Part shown: positions 1 through 8,022 of the stretch, in pieces
How the letters are laid out: each line of letters begins with the position of its first letter
How positions within the stretch are numbered: the first letter of the stretch is position 1
DNA from: Anaerolineae bacterium
GTDB taxonomy: Bacteria > Chloroflexota > Anaerolineae > Promineifilales > Promineifilaceae
Direction: 5' to 3'
DNA length: 64,000 bases
Assembly: GCA_030425205.1 (NCBI GenBank)
Contig: JAUIAP010000004.1
Coordinates: forward strand, 186,001-250,000
The notes under the pieces: model-generated
The model's input: only the letters and a program-made list of their open reading frames with translations
The model's database searches: none
What the model was told of the DNA's origin: nothing
Translations under genes and position numbers: made by a program

Positions 1-933
1 GCCACATGGACAACCTTCTTACGCTTTGCGTTTTTTGTCGTTGGTGCAGGCTCACTGGCGTTGGCCTACCTGCTCGACCAGCCGAGCGCGTGGGATGCAT
101 TTGTGCAGAAGTCGCGGCGACCACCCAAACGAGTCTGCCCAACATGTGGAGCAACCGAGACGATTGGACGGGATGGACAACATTTTTGCAACTATTGCGG
201 CACGACGATGCGCTATCTCTACTTCTTGCAGCCCGTTTTGAAAAATGCGCGCCGCGTCTTGTTGATGTTTGAACCGGGCCATGCACGGATCAAAATCGGC
301 CGAGATGTGGGCAACGGTGAAGCGTGGATCGATACGCATGAAAACAAACGCTATCGCACCATCAGTCGCCATCATGCCGATATTGAATTGGACTTTAAGA
401 ACAATCAGATGACCCTGCACAAGGCGTTTACCAGTCAAGAGGTGTTGGTTGATAACCAGCCTGTATTAATGAGTGCACCCGTCAAGTTGGGCAGTTTGAT
501 CCAGTTGGGCAAGGTGCCATTTATCTTGGGCAGCAGTGAGTATGAACCGACGCTCGCCTATTTTGTTGACCAAATGGACGAGAACAAACGCTATCTGCTG
601 CGCTTTAACGGATTAAACAATGAGCAGTCGGTCGGTCGGTCGCGCGACAACGATGTAATTTTGGAGATGGCCGACATCGCCCATCGGCACATCACGATCA
701 TGTTTGACCCAGAGGGGGCGATGTTCTACGTCCGCAATGATGCGGACCGTAGCCCAGTTTATATCGACGGGCATTTGTTGGAACCGGGACGCACGACGGA
801 GTTGAGCGATAGTGAGTTGATTATCGTACAGCTTGGTGCGCATAACTTTACATTTTTGCCTGTTTTGTATCAGCCAAAGTTGAGCGGACATACGTCGGCT
901 CGTAACGAACGGACACGAGTCCATTCAACATGA
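1..933 (+). CDS. Membrane protein with zinc ribbon and two FHA domains (5' end outside window)
   Basis: The reading frame is open from base 1, so the gene starts upstream; 310 residues are visible. A hydrophobic segment (visible residues 6-25) is followed by a short basic stretch and a four-cysteine zinc ribbon (Cys46, 49, 63, 66, as CPTC and CNYC). Two FHA-like domains follow. The first, about 85-180, has IGRD and ISRHHADI. The second, about 200-300, has VGRSRDNDV and HRHI. FHA domains bind phosphothreonine, so the protein is probably a membrane-tethered phosphopeptide adaptor facing the cytoplasm. Its TGA overlaps the next ATG (ATGA), which implies coupled translation with the kinase that probably phosphorylates its ligands. 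Domain calls are from motifs; function is inferred. Confidence 0.8.
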   Translation, partial: ATWTTFLRFAFFVVGAGSLALAYLLDQPSAWDAFVQKSRRPPKRVCPTCGATETIGRDGQHFCNYCGTTMRYLYFLQPVLKNARRVLLMFEPGHARIKIGRDVGNGEAWIDTHENKRYRTISRHHADIELDFKNNQMTLHKAFTSQEVLVDNQPVLMSAPVKLGSLIQLGKVPFILGSSEYEPTLAYFVDQMDENKRYLLRFNGLNNEQSVGRSRDNDVILEMADIAHRHITIMFDPEGAMFYVRNDADRSPVYIDGHLLEPGRTTELSDSELIIVQLGAHNFTFLPVLYQPKLSGHTSARNERTRVHST

Positions 934-3900
934 ATGCTATGAGAACTTCAACTAAAATTTGGATCATCGGGATGCTGCTATGTTTGGCGGTCATCATTCA
1001 ACCAACCTACGCGCAGGACGGTCAAAACTGGCTGCAAGCGGTGGTAAATGGCGATGTTGAGGTGACAAACTTATCAGGGGGCACGCCCTTTGCGGCAACG
1101 CCGTCTCTGGTTGGCACCTTCGAGAATCAACTGGCGACCGGATACAACCTCTTTCCCGTTGGTGGGGATATATTGATTCCCGCCAATAGTCAATACTGTT
1201 CGCTGGTGTTGGCTGGCAGCAATGCACCGATGGTGATTCCCCCAGCAGGAGAGACGGTACAGATTGAACTGTTGGGATATTGCAGAGAGTTGCCGACAGA
1301 ACGGGTGAAGCCCGATGAGCAGGCAGCCTATTTACCACTGAACTATGGGGGGCAGGTTTCGGCCGAAGTGCGTGAGGTGCTCGGCCTCGCACGCGCTGGG
1401 GAGTTAGAGTTCGATTTTGGCACACAGATTGCCGTCTGGCAGGTACAGAATGGATTGACTTTGAGCGAGCTGGAGACGGCTACAGGCCAGGACTTTTCTC
1501 CCTATGCTCCGCAGTTGGCCTATTTGCTTGAGGGGGGTGAATTGCCCGATGTGGCGGAGTTAGTTCAGCCAACACGCGTGCCAGAAGAGACATCGGCCGA
1601 TTCAGGCAGTGCCGTCGTGGCGGCGGACACAACAGAAAGCGATGCGGAGGCAAACGTTACAAGTGAGAATGAGGCTGTGCCAGCAAGGGATGATGACTCA
1701 GAGATTGTTCGTGACGCGGCTGGTGTAGATGCGACACCAGCGGCGGATGACGCTATTTTTGGCATTCCACGCACACTCTTTTTTGTGTTGGTTGGATTAT
1801 TGGGCTTGCTCTTACTGGGGTCGATTGGGCTACTGGCATTGGCACTATCGCGCGGCAATGCGGGCAGCAGAAATACGAGACGGCGACCGCCTGTACGACG
1901 CAGCAGTAGCGATATTCCGCGCCGACCCGCCCAGAAAAGGCGCGTGGTTGTGGATTCAACTACCGCAAATTCAGCTGCGCCGGAAGCATCGCCAGCCAGC
2001 ACCGTTTCCCCATTGGTCGCAAAAAATGGCGCAAAATGCCTGATTTGTGGATCGGAGGAACATAGCACGCGCGAGTGTCCTGAGATACATCGGCCGAATC
2101 AGGCATTCATGCCAACCGAAGTAGAGTTGACGCTCGCAAACGTTGAAGAGCTTGCTGCGGCACAACCCGATAATGTCGAACCTGATGTTCCCGAAATGGA
2201 GACGTTTTGGCAGAAAAACGCGCGTGACTTACAGGAGAGCACGCGCTATTTGGAGCCACCCACACAGCTTTCACCCGGCGTAGATACAGAATTTTTTGAG
2301 GTGGCAAAGCTGCGCACCAAAATTGCCAACGAAGAGATGCCGATTGACACATCAGGGGTGAGTGAAGAAAACGCTGAGGAGCCAATGGCCGAGACCGGCG
2401 CGGTCAGTCGCAAGCATGTCACCTATATCATCCGCGAGAAGGGCAAGGCGGAGGTGATCGGCAGTTTGGGGGATGACGGCGGCGTGATTTCGCGCATCAA
2501 CATGAAGGACCAACAGATTTTATTGCCACCGAAAGATGTCAGCACACCCCATGCGCTGTTGCGGATTCGCCCTGATGGTCGAGTGACGATCAAAGATTTG
2601 CGCAGTAAGAATGGGACGTTTATCTATGATGAACGGGTCGATGCGGGAAAGCAGGTGCAGCTCTATGATGGATCGCGGATTCGCTTCGGCGATTCGGCCG
2701 AATTTGATCTCGACCTATCACGCCGCAAGCTGGTCGCCGTCGGTGGCAACACGATTACACGCGATTTGAGCAGCGCGGATCAGTGGTTGATCACACGCCG
2801 CAACCTGCACAGCGTCGTCGTACCCAACAACCAACTGTCGTCGCCGCACATGTTGATCCGTCCATCTGACGACGTTGTTTCGGAGATTCGCCTCAAAGAT
2901 CTGCACAGTCACAACCCGACCTACATCGGGGATATGGTGTTGAGTGATTTTGAGGATGGGACGTATGTAGAGAGCGATTCGGCCGATTTTCGTGTCGGCA
3001 AGACGGTCTACACCATTCAGGCGCGCAGTCAAAAAGTGGTCGATGTGTTGGGCGATCACTACAAGGTCATCAAGCAAGTTTACATCAGCAAGATGGCCGA
3101 CGTTTATGCGGTGAAAGATATGCGCGTGGATGATGCGCCGTTGCAAGCGGCGAAGGTTTTGAACATCCATCAAGACAAAAAAGATCAGGCACGCATCGCG
3201 TTTGAGCGTGAAATGGAGTTGATGCAGAAATTTAACAATCCGCATCTGCTACAGCTTGACGCGACGGGGCATGACCAAAATTACGACGCGCCGTTCTATG
3301 TGATGCCGTATTTAGACGGCAGCGATATGCGGCGGATATTGCATCAGCGGCGCAAGGCCGAAGAGACAGGATCGCTGCGTTTAGCCGATATTCGTGCTGT
3401 TATCGACGCTGCTTGTGCGGCGTTGGAAGCGATGCACAAGGTCAACTATGCCCACTGTGATGTCAAACCAGCCAATATCTTCCTAACCAATGACGGCGAA
3501 ATTTACCTGATCGACTTAGGTGTGGTGACACACTTTGGACAGCACGCCGAGTTCTTTACACAATTTTACTCTGCGCCAGAAGTTGGCTCGAAGAAGTTGC
3601 CGCCAGTCTCGGCCGCATCAGATGTTTATTCATTGGGCATCGTGTTGTTAGAGATGTTGACAGGGTTAGAGGCAAAAGATTTGAGCGGGTTCTCAACGGA
3701 GCCAGCGCAAGAGGTCAGCAATACGGAGTCGAGCAAACCAACGGTTGGTAGCTTGAAAAATCTGGAAGCATGGCTGACTGAATCACCTGTTGGACTGGAC
3801 TTTATCGAGGTGATTCACAAGGCGACGTTGCGGCAGCCAAGCGAACGCTACCAGTCGGTAGCGGCGTTCAAGGAAGCATTTGAAACGGCCGTGCTCAATG

Positions 3901-3977
3901 GAGAGCGTGTACAGACAGTTGTGGAGTTGGACGGTGGGGAGGCTGAAGTGGGTGAGTTGGCACGGGTTGCTGTGTGA
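930..3977 (+). CDS. Transmembrane FHA-Ser/Thr protein kinase with CCHC zinc knuckle
   Basis: The 1015-residue protein has a signal peptide (1-28), an extracytoplasmic part of about 245 residues and one membrane segment (about 276-305). The cytoplasmic part begins with a basic tract, then a CX2CX4HX4C knuckle (CLICGSEEHSTREC, about 369-382). It continues with an FHA domain (about 505-590, DLRSKNGTFI) and a second, weaker FHA-like domain (about 610-700, LKDLHSHNPTYI). A Hanks-type kinase (about 710-990) ends the protein. Kinase motifs visible are AAKVL with the ATP-site Lys, HCDVKPAN (Cys replaces Arg of HRD), DLG instead of DFG, SAPE and DVYSLG. The catalytic Asp, Asn and Lys are present, so activity is plausible. 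It overlaps the upstream FHA gene by 4 bp. A knuckle of this type is uncommon in bacterial kinases. Confidence 0.88.
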   Translation: MNAMRTSTKIWIIGMLLCLAVIIQPTYAQDGQNWLQAVVNGDVEVTNLSGGTPFAATPSLVGTFENQLATGYNLFPVGGDILIPANSQYCSLVLAGSNAPMVIPPAGETVQIELLGYCRELPTERVKPDEQAAYLPLNYGGQVSAEVREVLGLARAGELEFDFGTQIAVWQVQNGLTLSELETATGQDFSPYAPQLAYLLEGGELPDVAELVQPTRVPEETSADSGSAVVAADTTESDAEANVTSENEAVPARDDDSEIVRDAAGVDATPAADDAIFGIPRTLFFVLVGLLGLLLLGSIGLLALALSRGNAGSRNTRRRPPVRRSSSDIPRRPAQKRRVVVDSTTANSAAPEASPASTVSPLVAKNGAKCLICGSEEHSTRECPEIHRPNQAFMPTEVELTLANVEELAAAQPDNVEPDVPEMETFWQKNARDLQESTRYLEPPTQLSPGVDTEFFEVAKLRTKIANEEMPIDTSGVSEENAEEPMAETGAVSRKHVTYIIREKGKAEVIGSLGDDGGVISRINMKDQQILLPPKDVSTPHALLRIRPDGRVTIKDLRSKNGTFIYDERVDAGKQVQLYDGSRIRFGDSAEFDLDLSRRKLVAVGGNTITRDLSSADQWLITRRNLHSVVVPNNQLSSPHMLIRPSDDVVSEIRLKDLHSHNPTYIGDMVLSDFEDGTYVESDSADFRVGKTVYTIQARSQKVVDVLGDHYKVIKQVYISKMADVYAVKDMRVDDAPLQAAKVLNIHQDKKDQARIAFEREMELMQKFNNPHLLQLDATGHDQNYDAPFYVMPYLDGSDMRRILHQRRKAEETGSLRLADIRAVIDAACAALEAMHKVNYAHCDVKPANIFLTNDGEIYLIDLGVVTHFGQHAEFFTQFYSAPEVGSKKLPPVSAASDVYSLGIVLLEMLTGLEAKDLSGFSTEPAQEVSNTESSKPTVGSLKNLEAWLTESPVGLDFIEVIHKATLRQPSERYQSVAAFKEAFETAVLNGERVQTVVELDGGEAEVGELARVAV

Positions 3978-4085
3978 TGACCCGCGTCTCTAAACCCTTC
4001 GGCCAATGGAAGGCTAACGAGGGAAAACAGACTTATTTGGTAGCGCGTATCCCCTCTCTCTGAGGGAGAGGGGTCGGGGGTTCTT

Positions 4086-6389
4086 GTGAAACGACTTGCG
4101 TGGTTTTTGCTCTTTGTACTGGTTTTGACGGAAACGGCGCACGCGCAAGAGACGAACCCGATTCCGAACCTTGAAATTATTGTACTGCTCGATGAGAGCG
4201 GGTCGATGTGGCGAGAGACTGATCCCGATGATCGGCGTGGGGATGCGGTTGAGCTGTTTGTCAATGCGTTGGCAGCGGACCAGAGTTCGGCCGATATTCG
4301 CCTCGCGATTGCAACCTTTGGCACAGAGGCAAAGCTGTTTGGGGATGGGTTTACCGCCATCAAGGACACAGCAGCGCGGGAAGCGTTACTGGCGCAGTTT
4401 AACAGTGAAAGGCGCAACACCAATGGCTGGACAAACGTGTTGGCAGCATTTGAGGTGGCGCGGGAGTTATTGGACGGCCATCGGGCAGGTTACAAACCGA
4501 TTATCGTGTTGATCACCGATGGTCAACCTGAAACACCAGAGGCAAACCGCGATAACCCCGAGACGCTGGTGCAGTTTATTGGCGAAGTGCAAGGGTACGG
4601 CGCGGTGCGTTTTAACGATGTGGGATATGTGGGTGATATATGCCCTGCAAACGCACGCGGAACCCCGATTTATACAGTCGCCATTCGCAATGCGGACGAG
4701 GCGGCGGCGTACACACAAGATGAACGCGAGCTTTGGCAGACAATTTCAGCCGCGACGGGCGGTGGCTACGAAGAGATTCTGCCAAACAATGATTTAGAAT
4801 TTCAACAGCGATTACAGACGGTATTTTTTGATCTCTTGCGCGAATGGACTTGTGTGAATGTTGGAGAGACTGAATTTTTTGATGGTGGAAATGGCAGCAC
4901 AGAGATTTCCGTCACACCAATTCAGTCACAGCTTTTCTTTCAGATAGCGCGAAGTAACGCTGAAATTTGGGTAGAGATTGTCGATGCGGGGGGGAACGTC
5001 ATAGATGAGGCAGACTCAAATGTGACGGTGGTGGAATCGGCCGATCGGCTCAACAGAACTTATAGCATTGTTCGACCAGAAGATAATGTCGGATTCGGCG
5101 GAGCGTGGCAGGTCAACTTTCGCAACGAGTCAAACACCGAAGGCGCATTCGCCGCCCTGACTCCTTATAACGTCACCGATGCGATTCGTTTCAATTTGAC
5201 ACAACCTGCGGCCAGTATTTTGCCATTAGGAGCAGAACTGCCGATTCGGGCGACTATTTTGGATGATGTGGGCAACCCATATCCCGCCGCGCAGATCATG
5301 AATGGGATGGTGGTTGTGCGCGATGCGAACGGGGATGAGATGGGCAGCTATCCCGTGACGGTCGCGCCAAATGGAGAGTTGATCGGGAGCATCGCGGGTT
5401 TGCCTGCGTTGGGTTCGTATGATTTGGTGATTTCGGCCGATGTGCAGTTCGCCGACAGCACGTTTTCGCTTGAACAAACGAAAAATATCGACATTGCGCG
5501 ACTGCCCTATCTGAACAGTGCGTCACCAGCGGCGGGGGAAAGTTTCCCCTTTGGCGCAGCGATTCCCGTCGATGTGGCTGTGATGTTGGATGGGCAACGG
5601 CTGTTAGATCAATCGACGCGCATGGAAGTTGGCGCGGAGCTATTGGATGCGAGTGGGCGCAGTTTAGGGTTGTTCCCGTTGGAAAGTGTGGTTGGAGAGA
5701 GTGGGCGATTTTCGGCCGAAATTGATCCTCCCACTCAAGCAGGAGCCTATGAAGTGCGCGTCAACCTGCTGACACAGCCGCTCGGTGGGCAAGCGTATCA
5801 AGCCCCAGCACGCATCGTGCACTTCCAAGTGGAGCCACCTCCCGCAACAGCAACGCCCACACCAACCACGACGCCAACCGCGACACCAACACCATTACCC
5901 CCAACAGCGACACCGCTTCCAACAGCAACACCCACCCCGACTCCGACTCCGCGACCGCCTCTGATCGAGCAGGTCAACATTCCCCCCGCTGCATTTGGCA
6001 TCTGTGGCATCCTATTCTTGCTGCCACTGCTCGGCTTGATTGGTGTGCTATTTTTCCGCAATCGCCCATCACTGGAAGGGGCCTACATCGAAGATATGTC
6101 GTATGCGGGAAATGATGTTCTGTTTGGAGCCAGCTACTTCGGCAAGACTGCAACTATCTATAATCGTGATGGCGAAACGATTGCGCAGCTCAACTTTTCG
6201 CCAGGAGTGGATGGGGTGCGCGTTGAGGTAAAACAGCTTGATCCAGAGGTCGTACTAACGCATGGCGATTTGCCAATTGATGAAGGGGAAGCGTTCTATC
6301 CCGTGCATAATGATTTGATTCGGGTGGGGGATGTGGTGTTGCGGTTTGATAATGAGATGGATTTGTTGGAGGATGATTATGGATATTAA
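4086..6389 (+). CDS. Anchored von Willebrand factor A domain protein
   Basis: The 767-residue protein starts at GTG 4086, followed at once by a signal peptide ending near AHA-QE. A VWA domain (about 28-250) has an intact MIDAS DESGS motif and a long Cys-containing insert. Beta-sandwich-like regions follow, then a Thr/Pro linker (about 585-625) made of PTATPTPT-like units. One membrane segment (about 635-658) and an acidic 110-residue cytoplasmic tail complete it. The tail ends in an FHA-like or beta-rich region but shows no certain motif. VWA domains bind proteins through a divalent metal. It lies 108 bp after the kinase on the same strand, so it may be the surface partner of that signalling unit. 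This link is inferred from position only. Confidence 0.85.
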   Translation: MKRLAWFLLFVLVLTETAHAQETNPIPNLEIIVLLDESGSMWRETDPDDRRGDAVELFVNALAADQSSADIRLAIATFGTEAKLFGDGFTAIKDTAAREALLAQFNSERRNTNGWTNVLAAFEVARELLDGHRAGYKPIIVLITDGQPETPEANRDNPETLVQFIGEVQGYGAVRFNDVGYVGDICPANARGTPIYTVAIRNADEAAAYTQDERELWQTISAATGGGYEEILPNNDLEFQQRLQTVFFDLLREWTCVNVGETEFFDGGNGSTEISVTPIQSQLFFQIARSNAEIWVEIVDAGGNVIDEADSNVTVVESADRLNRTYSIVRPEDNVGFGGAWQVNFRNESNTEGAFAALTPYNVTDAIRFNLTQPAASILPLGAELPIRATILDDVGNPYPAAQIMNGMVVVRDANGDEMGSYPVTVAPNGELIGSIAGLPALGSYDLVISADVQFADSTFSLEQTKNIDIARLPYLNSASPAAGESFPFGAAIPVDVAVMLDGQRLLDQSTRMEVGAELLDASGRSLGLFPLESVVGESGRFSAEIDPPTQAGAYEVRVNLLTQPLGGQAYQAPARIVHFQVEPPPATATPTPTTTPTATPTPLPPTATPLPTATPTPTPTPRPPLIEQVNIPPAAFGICGILFLLPLLGLIGVLFFRNRPSLEGAYIEDMSYAGNDVLFGASYFGKTATIYNRDGETIAQLNFSPGVDGVRVEVKQLDPEVVLTHGDLPIDEGEAFYPVHNDLIRVGDVVLRFDNEMDLLEDDYGY

Positions 6390-6519
6390 GACGTGGTGCG
6401 TACCAATTACTTACACACCATGCACCACGCGCTACGTTTCCGCATCGTAAGACAAACCGTGACTTAAGCCCTGTATCCTAATCCCAATTGAACGCTTTTA
6501 TTTAGAGGAAAGAAAACAG

Positions 6520-7266
6520 ATGAGTAATGGTACTTTTAGAGACACGACGCGGTCATTGGTCAACCGCGTTTTACGCCCCGCCCATTTGGAACTACGCCAA
6601 TACGATCCCGATGCACACATTGATAGCTACTTGATGACGCTGTTTGAAGCGTTGCAGGTCAACTGTGTGATCGATGTGGGAGCACGGCACGGGGAGTTTG
6701 GGCGATTATTGCGTCATCATGGCTATAAAGGTGCAATATTGTCATTTGAACCAGTGCATGAAAACGTCAAAGTTTTACGCAAGGTCGCGGAGCGTGACGC
6801 CATGTGGCATGTGTTTCCATTTGCGTTGGGGTCGGAGCCGTCGCAGGAGCTGATCAACGTGGCCGCGGCGAGTAACTATTCCTCATTTTTGGAGGTCAGC
6901 GAATATGGAATTTCGGCCGATGCCAAAATGGAAACAAAAGAGCAGATGATCGTCGAAGTCCATCGCCTCGACGCCCTCTTTGACGAGATCACGGCACACA
7001 TCCCCGACCCATGTGTCTATCTGAAAATGGATACACAAGGCTGGGATATGGAAGTTTTTCGCGGCGCGGCAGGCTGTCTAGACAACATTTGTGCGCTGCA
7101 ATCGGAGTTGAGTCTCCAACCACTCTACGACAACCAAACCAACTGGCTCGACGCGCTGGCCGAGTTTCAGGCGGGTGGCTTTGAGATTAGCAACTTCTTT
7201 ACTGTGTTTCGGGATGATCAGTTGCGGGTGAGCGAGATGGATTGTGTGATGGTGAATGTGGGGTGA
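6520..7266 (+). CDS. FkbM-family SAM-dependent methyltransferase
   Basis: The 248-residue protein has the FkbM layout. A class I SAM-binding motif VIDVGARHGEFG lies near residues 51-62, an acidic post-motif SFEPVHENV near 75, and KMDTQGWDMEVFRGA near 168-182, the conserved Asp region of this family. FkbM enzymes usually O-methylate sugars or polyketides, so an envelope glycan substrate is possible, but none can be named. AGAGG lies about 12 bases before the ATG at 6520. The 130-bp gap upstream contains an inverted repeat (GTGGTGC and GCACCAC, 6393-6430) that may end VWA transcription. Confidence 0.85.
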   Translation: MSNGTFRDTTRSLVNRVLRPAHLELRQYDPDAHIDSYLMTLFEALQVNCVIDVGARHGEFGRLLRHHGYKGAILSFEPVHENVKVLRKVAERDAMWHVFPFALGSEPSQELINVAAASNYSSFLEVSEYGISADAKMETKEQMIVEVHRLDALFDEITAHIPDPCVYLKMDTQGWDMEVFRGAAGCLDNICALQSELSLQPLYDNQTNWLDALAEFQAGGFEISNFFTVFRDDQLRVSEMDCVMVNVG

Positions 7267-7285
7267 TCTTTCTTCTACACGCAAC

Positions 7286-7338
7286 TTTACAGACTTAATT
7301 GTGTAAGCTATGATTCTATGGCATAAAGTTTGCCATAG
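7286..7338 (+). promoter_or_regulatory. Promoter and operator palindrome of the MazEF-type pair
   Basis: TTTACA (7286-7291), a 17-bp spacer and TATGAT (7309-7314) fit a housekeeping promoter. Directly after it, at the expected start site, is the inverted repeat CTATGGCA / TGCCATAG (7316-7323, 7331-7338). A palindrome here is where toxin-antitoxin pairs usually bind their own complex, so negative autoregulation is the likely role. The promoter fit is seen directly; the regulator is inferred. Confidence 0.65.
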
Positions 7339-7347
7339 GAGCGTATC

Positions 7348-7596
7348 ATGCGAAATTTTCACGTCCCCCTTCCTCAGCCGTTATATGATCGTTTGCGTAT
7401 TGAAGCGAAGCGCACTGCACAGCCAGCAACGGCACTAGCACGATCTGCAATTCAGGCATGGCTCGACCAGATGGAGCAGGAACAGTTACATCGTGAAATC
7501 GTTGCCTACGCACAAATGCATGGTGGCACAGAGCTTGATCTGGATGAAGATTTTGAGTCAGCCTCTCTTGAGCTTATTGGTGAAGACGAATCATGA
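7348..7596 (+). CDS. Antitoxin of MazEF/PemIK-type pair
   Basis: This 82-residue protein begins with a short beta strand (NFHVPLP) and a helix-rich part (PLYDRLRIEAKRTAQPATALARSAIQAWLD) of ribbon-helix-helix type. It ends in an acidic tail (DLDEDFESASLELIGEDES) that would neutralise the toxin. AGGAG lies before ATG 7348. Its stop overlaps the toxin start (ATGA, 7593-7596), the usual arrangement for such pairs. The exact antitoxin family is uncertain; the assignment rests on size, fold pattern and the adjacent toxin. Confidence 0.75.
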   Translation: MRNFHVPLPQPLYDRLRIEAKRTAQPATALARSAIQAWLDQMEQEQLHREIVAYAQMHGGTELDLDEDFESASLELIGEDES

Positions 7597-7940
7597 AGCG
7601 GGGAGATGTTTTTCTAGCTGACATCTCCCCACGCTCAGGTGCAGAACAGCGTGGTCGCCGTCCTGTGGTGATTTTGTCGCATAATGGTTTTAACGTCACC
7701 AAAACATGGCGTTCTATTATCGTCGTCCCAATCTCAACATCAGCAAAACAGGCGCAAAGAGGGCCAACAGCGATTGCAATTGTGGCTGGCGAAGGTGGTT
7801 TAGACAGAGCAAGCACTGTGCTTTGTCATCAGATTACGACGTTGGATAAAAACAAATTAGTAAAGAGATTGGGGCAATTTTCGGCCGAAACAATGTCCCA
7901 AATCGAACAAGGCATAAAAGCTGCCATCAATCTGCGTTAA
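7593..7940 (+). CDS. MazF/PemK-like endoribonuclease toxin
   Basis: The 115-residue protein starts MKRGDVFLADISPRSGAEQ, followed by GRRPVVILSHNGFN, VVPIST and DRASTVLCHQITTLDK. These are the standard blocks of the MazF/PemK fold. The Arg in GRRPVV and the Thr/Ser of the PIST block are positions implicated in RNA cleavage in this family. Known members cut mRNA at short specific sequences; this one's target cannot be read from sequence. It is translated from a 4-bp overlap with the antitoxin. It sits between the FkbM gene and the first tubulin-like gene. Confidence 0.88.
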   Translation: MKRGDVFLADISPRSGAEQRGRRPVVILSHNGFNVTKTWRSIIVVPISTSAKQAQRGPTAIAIVAGEGGLDRASTVLCHQITTLDKNKLVKRLGQFSAETMSQIEQGIKAAINLR

Positions 7941-8022
7941 TTCTAAGCTTTCAAATCGCAACAACACTTTCACTCTCACTTTTTTTCATTCGTCGCAGCT
8001 ACGCAAGAGAATAAACCCACCT

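Noticed and set aside
4051..4073. CCCCTCTC/GAGAGGGG hairpin as terminator after the kinase
   Set aside because: No U-run, and it lies only 13 bases before the VWA start, so it could just as well be repeat DNA or a translation-control hairpin.
5798..6061. Minus-strand Gly/Val-rich reading frame opposite the Thr/Pro linker
   Set aside because: It is the antisense shadow of the ACACCAACC-type linker codons; similar shadows lie opposite the linkers at 16.0 and 37.1 kb.
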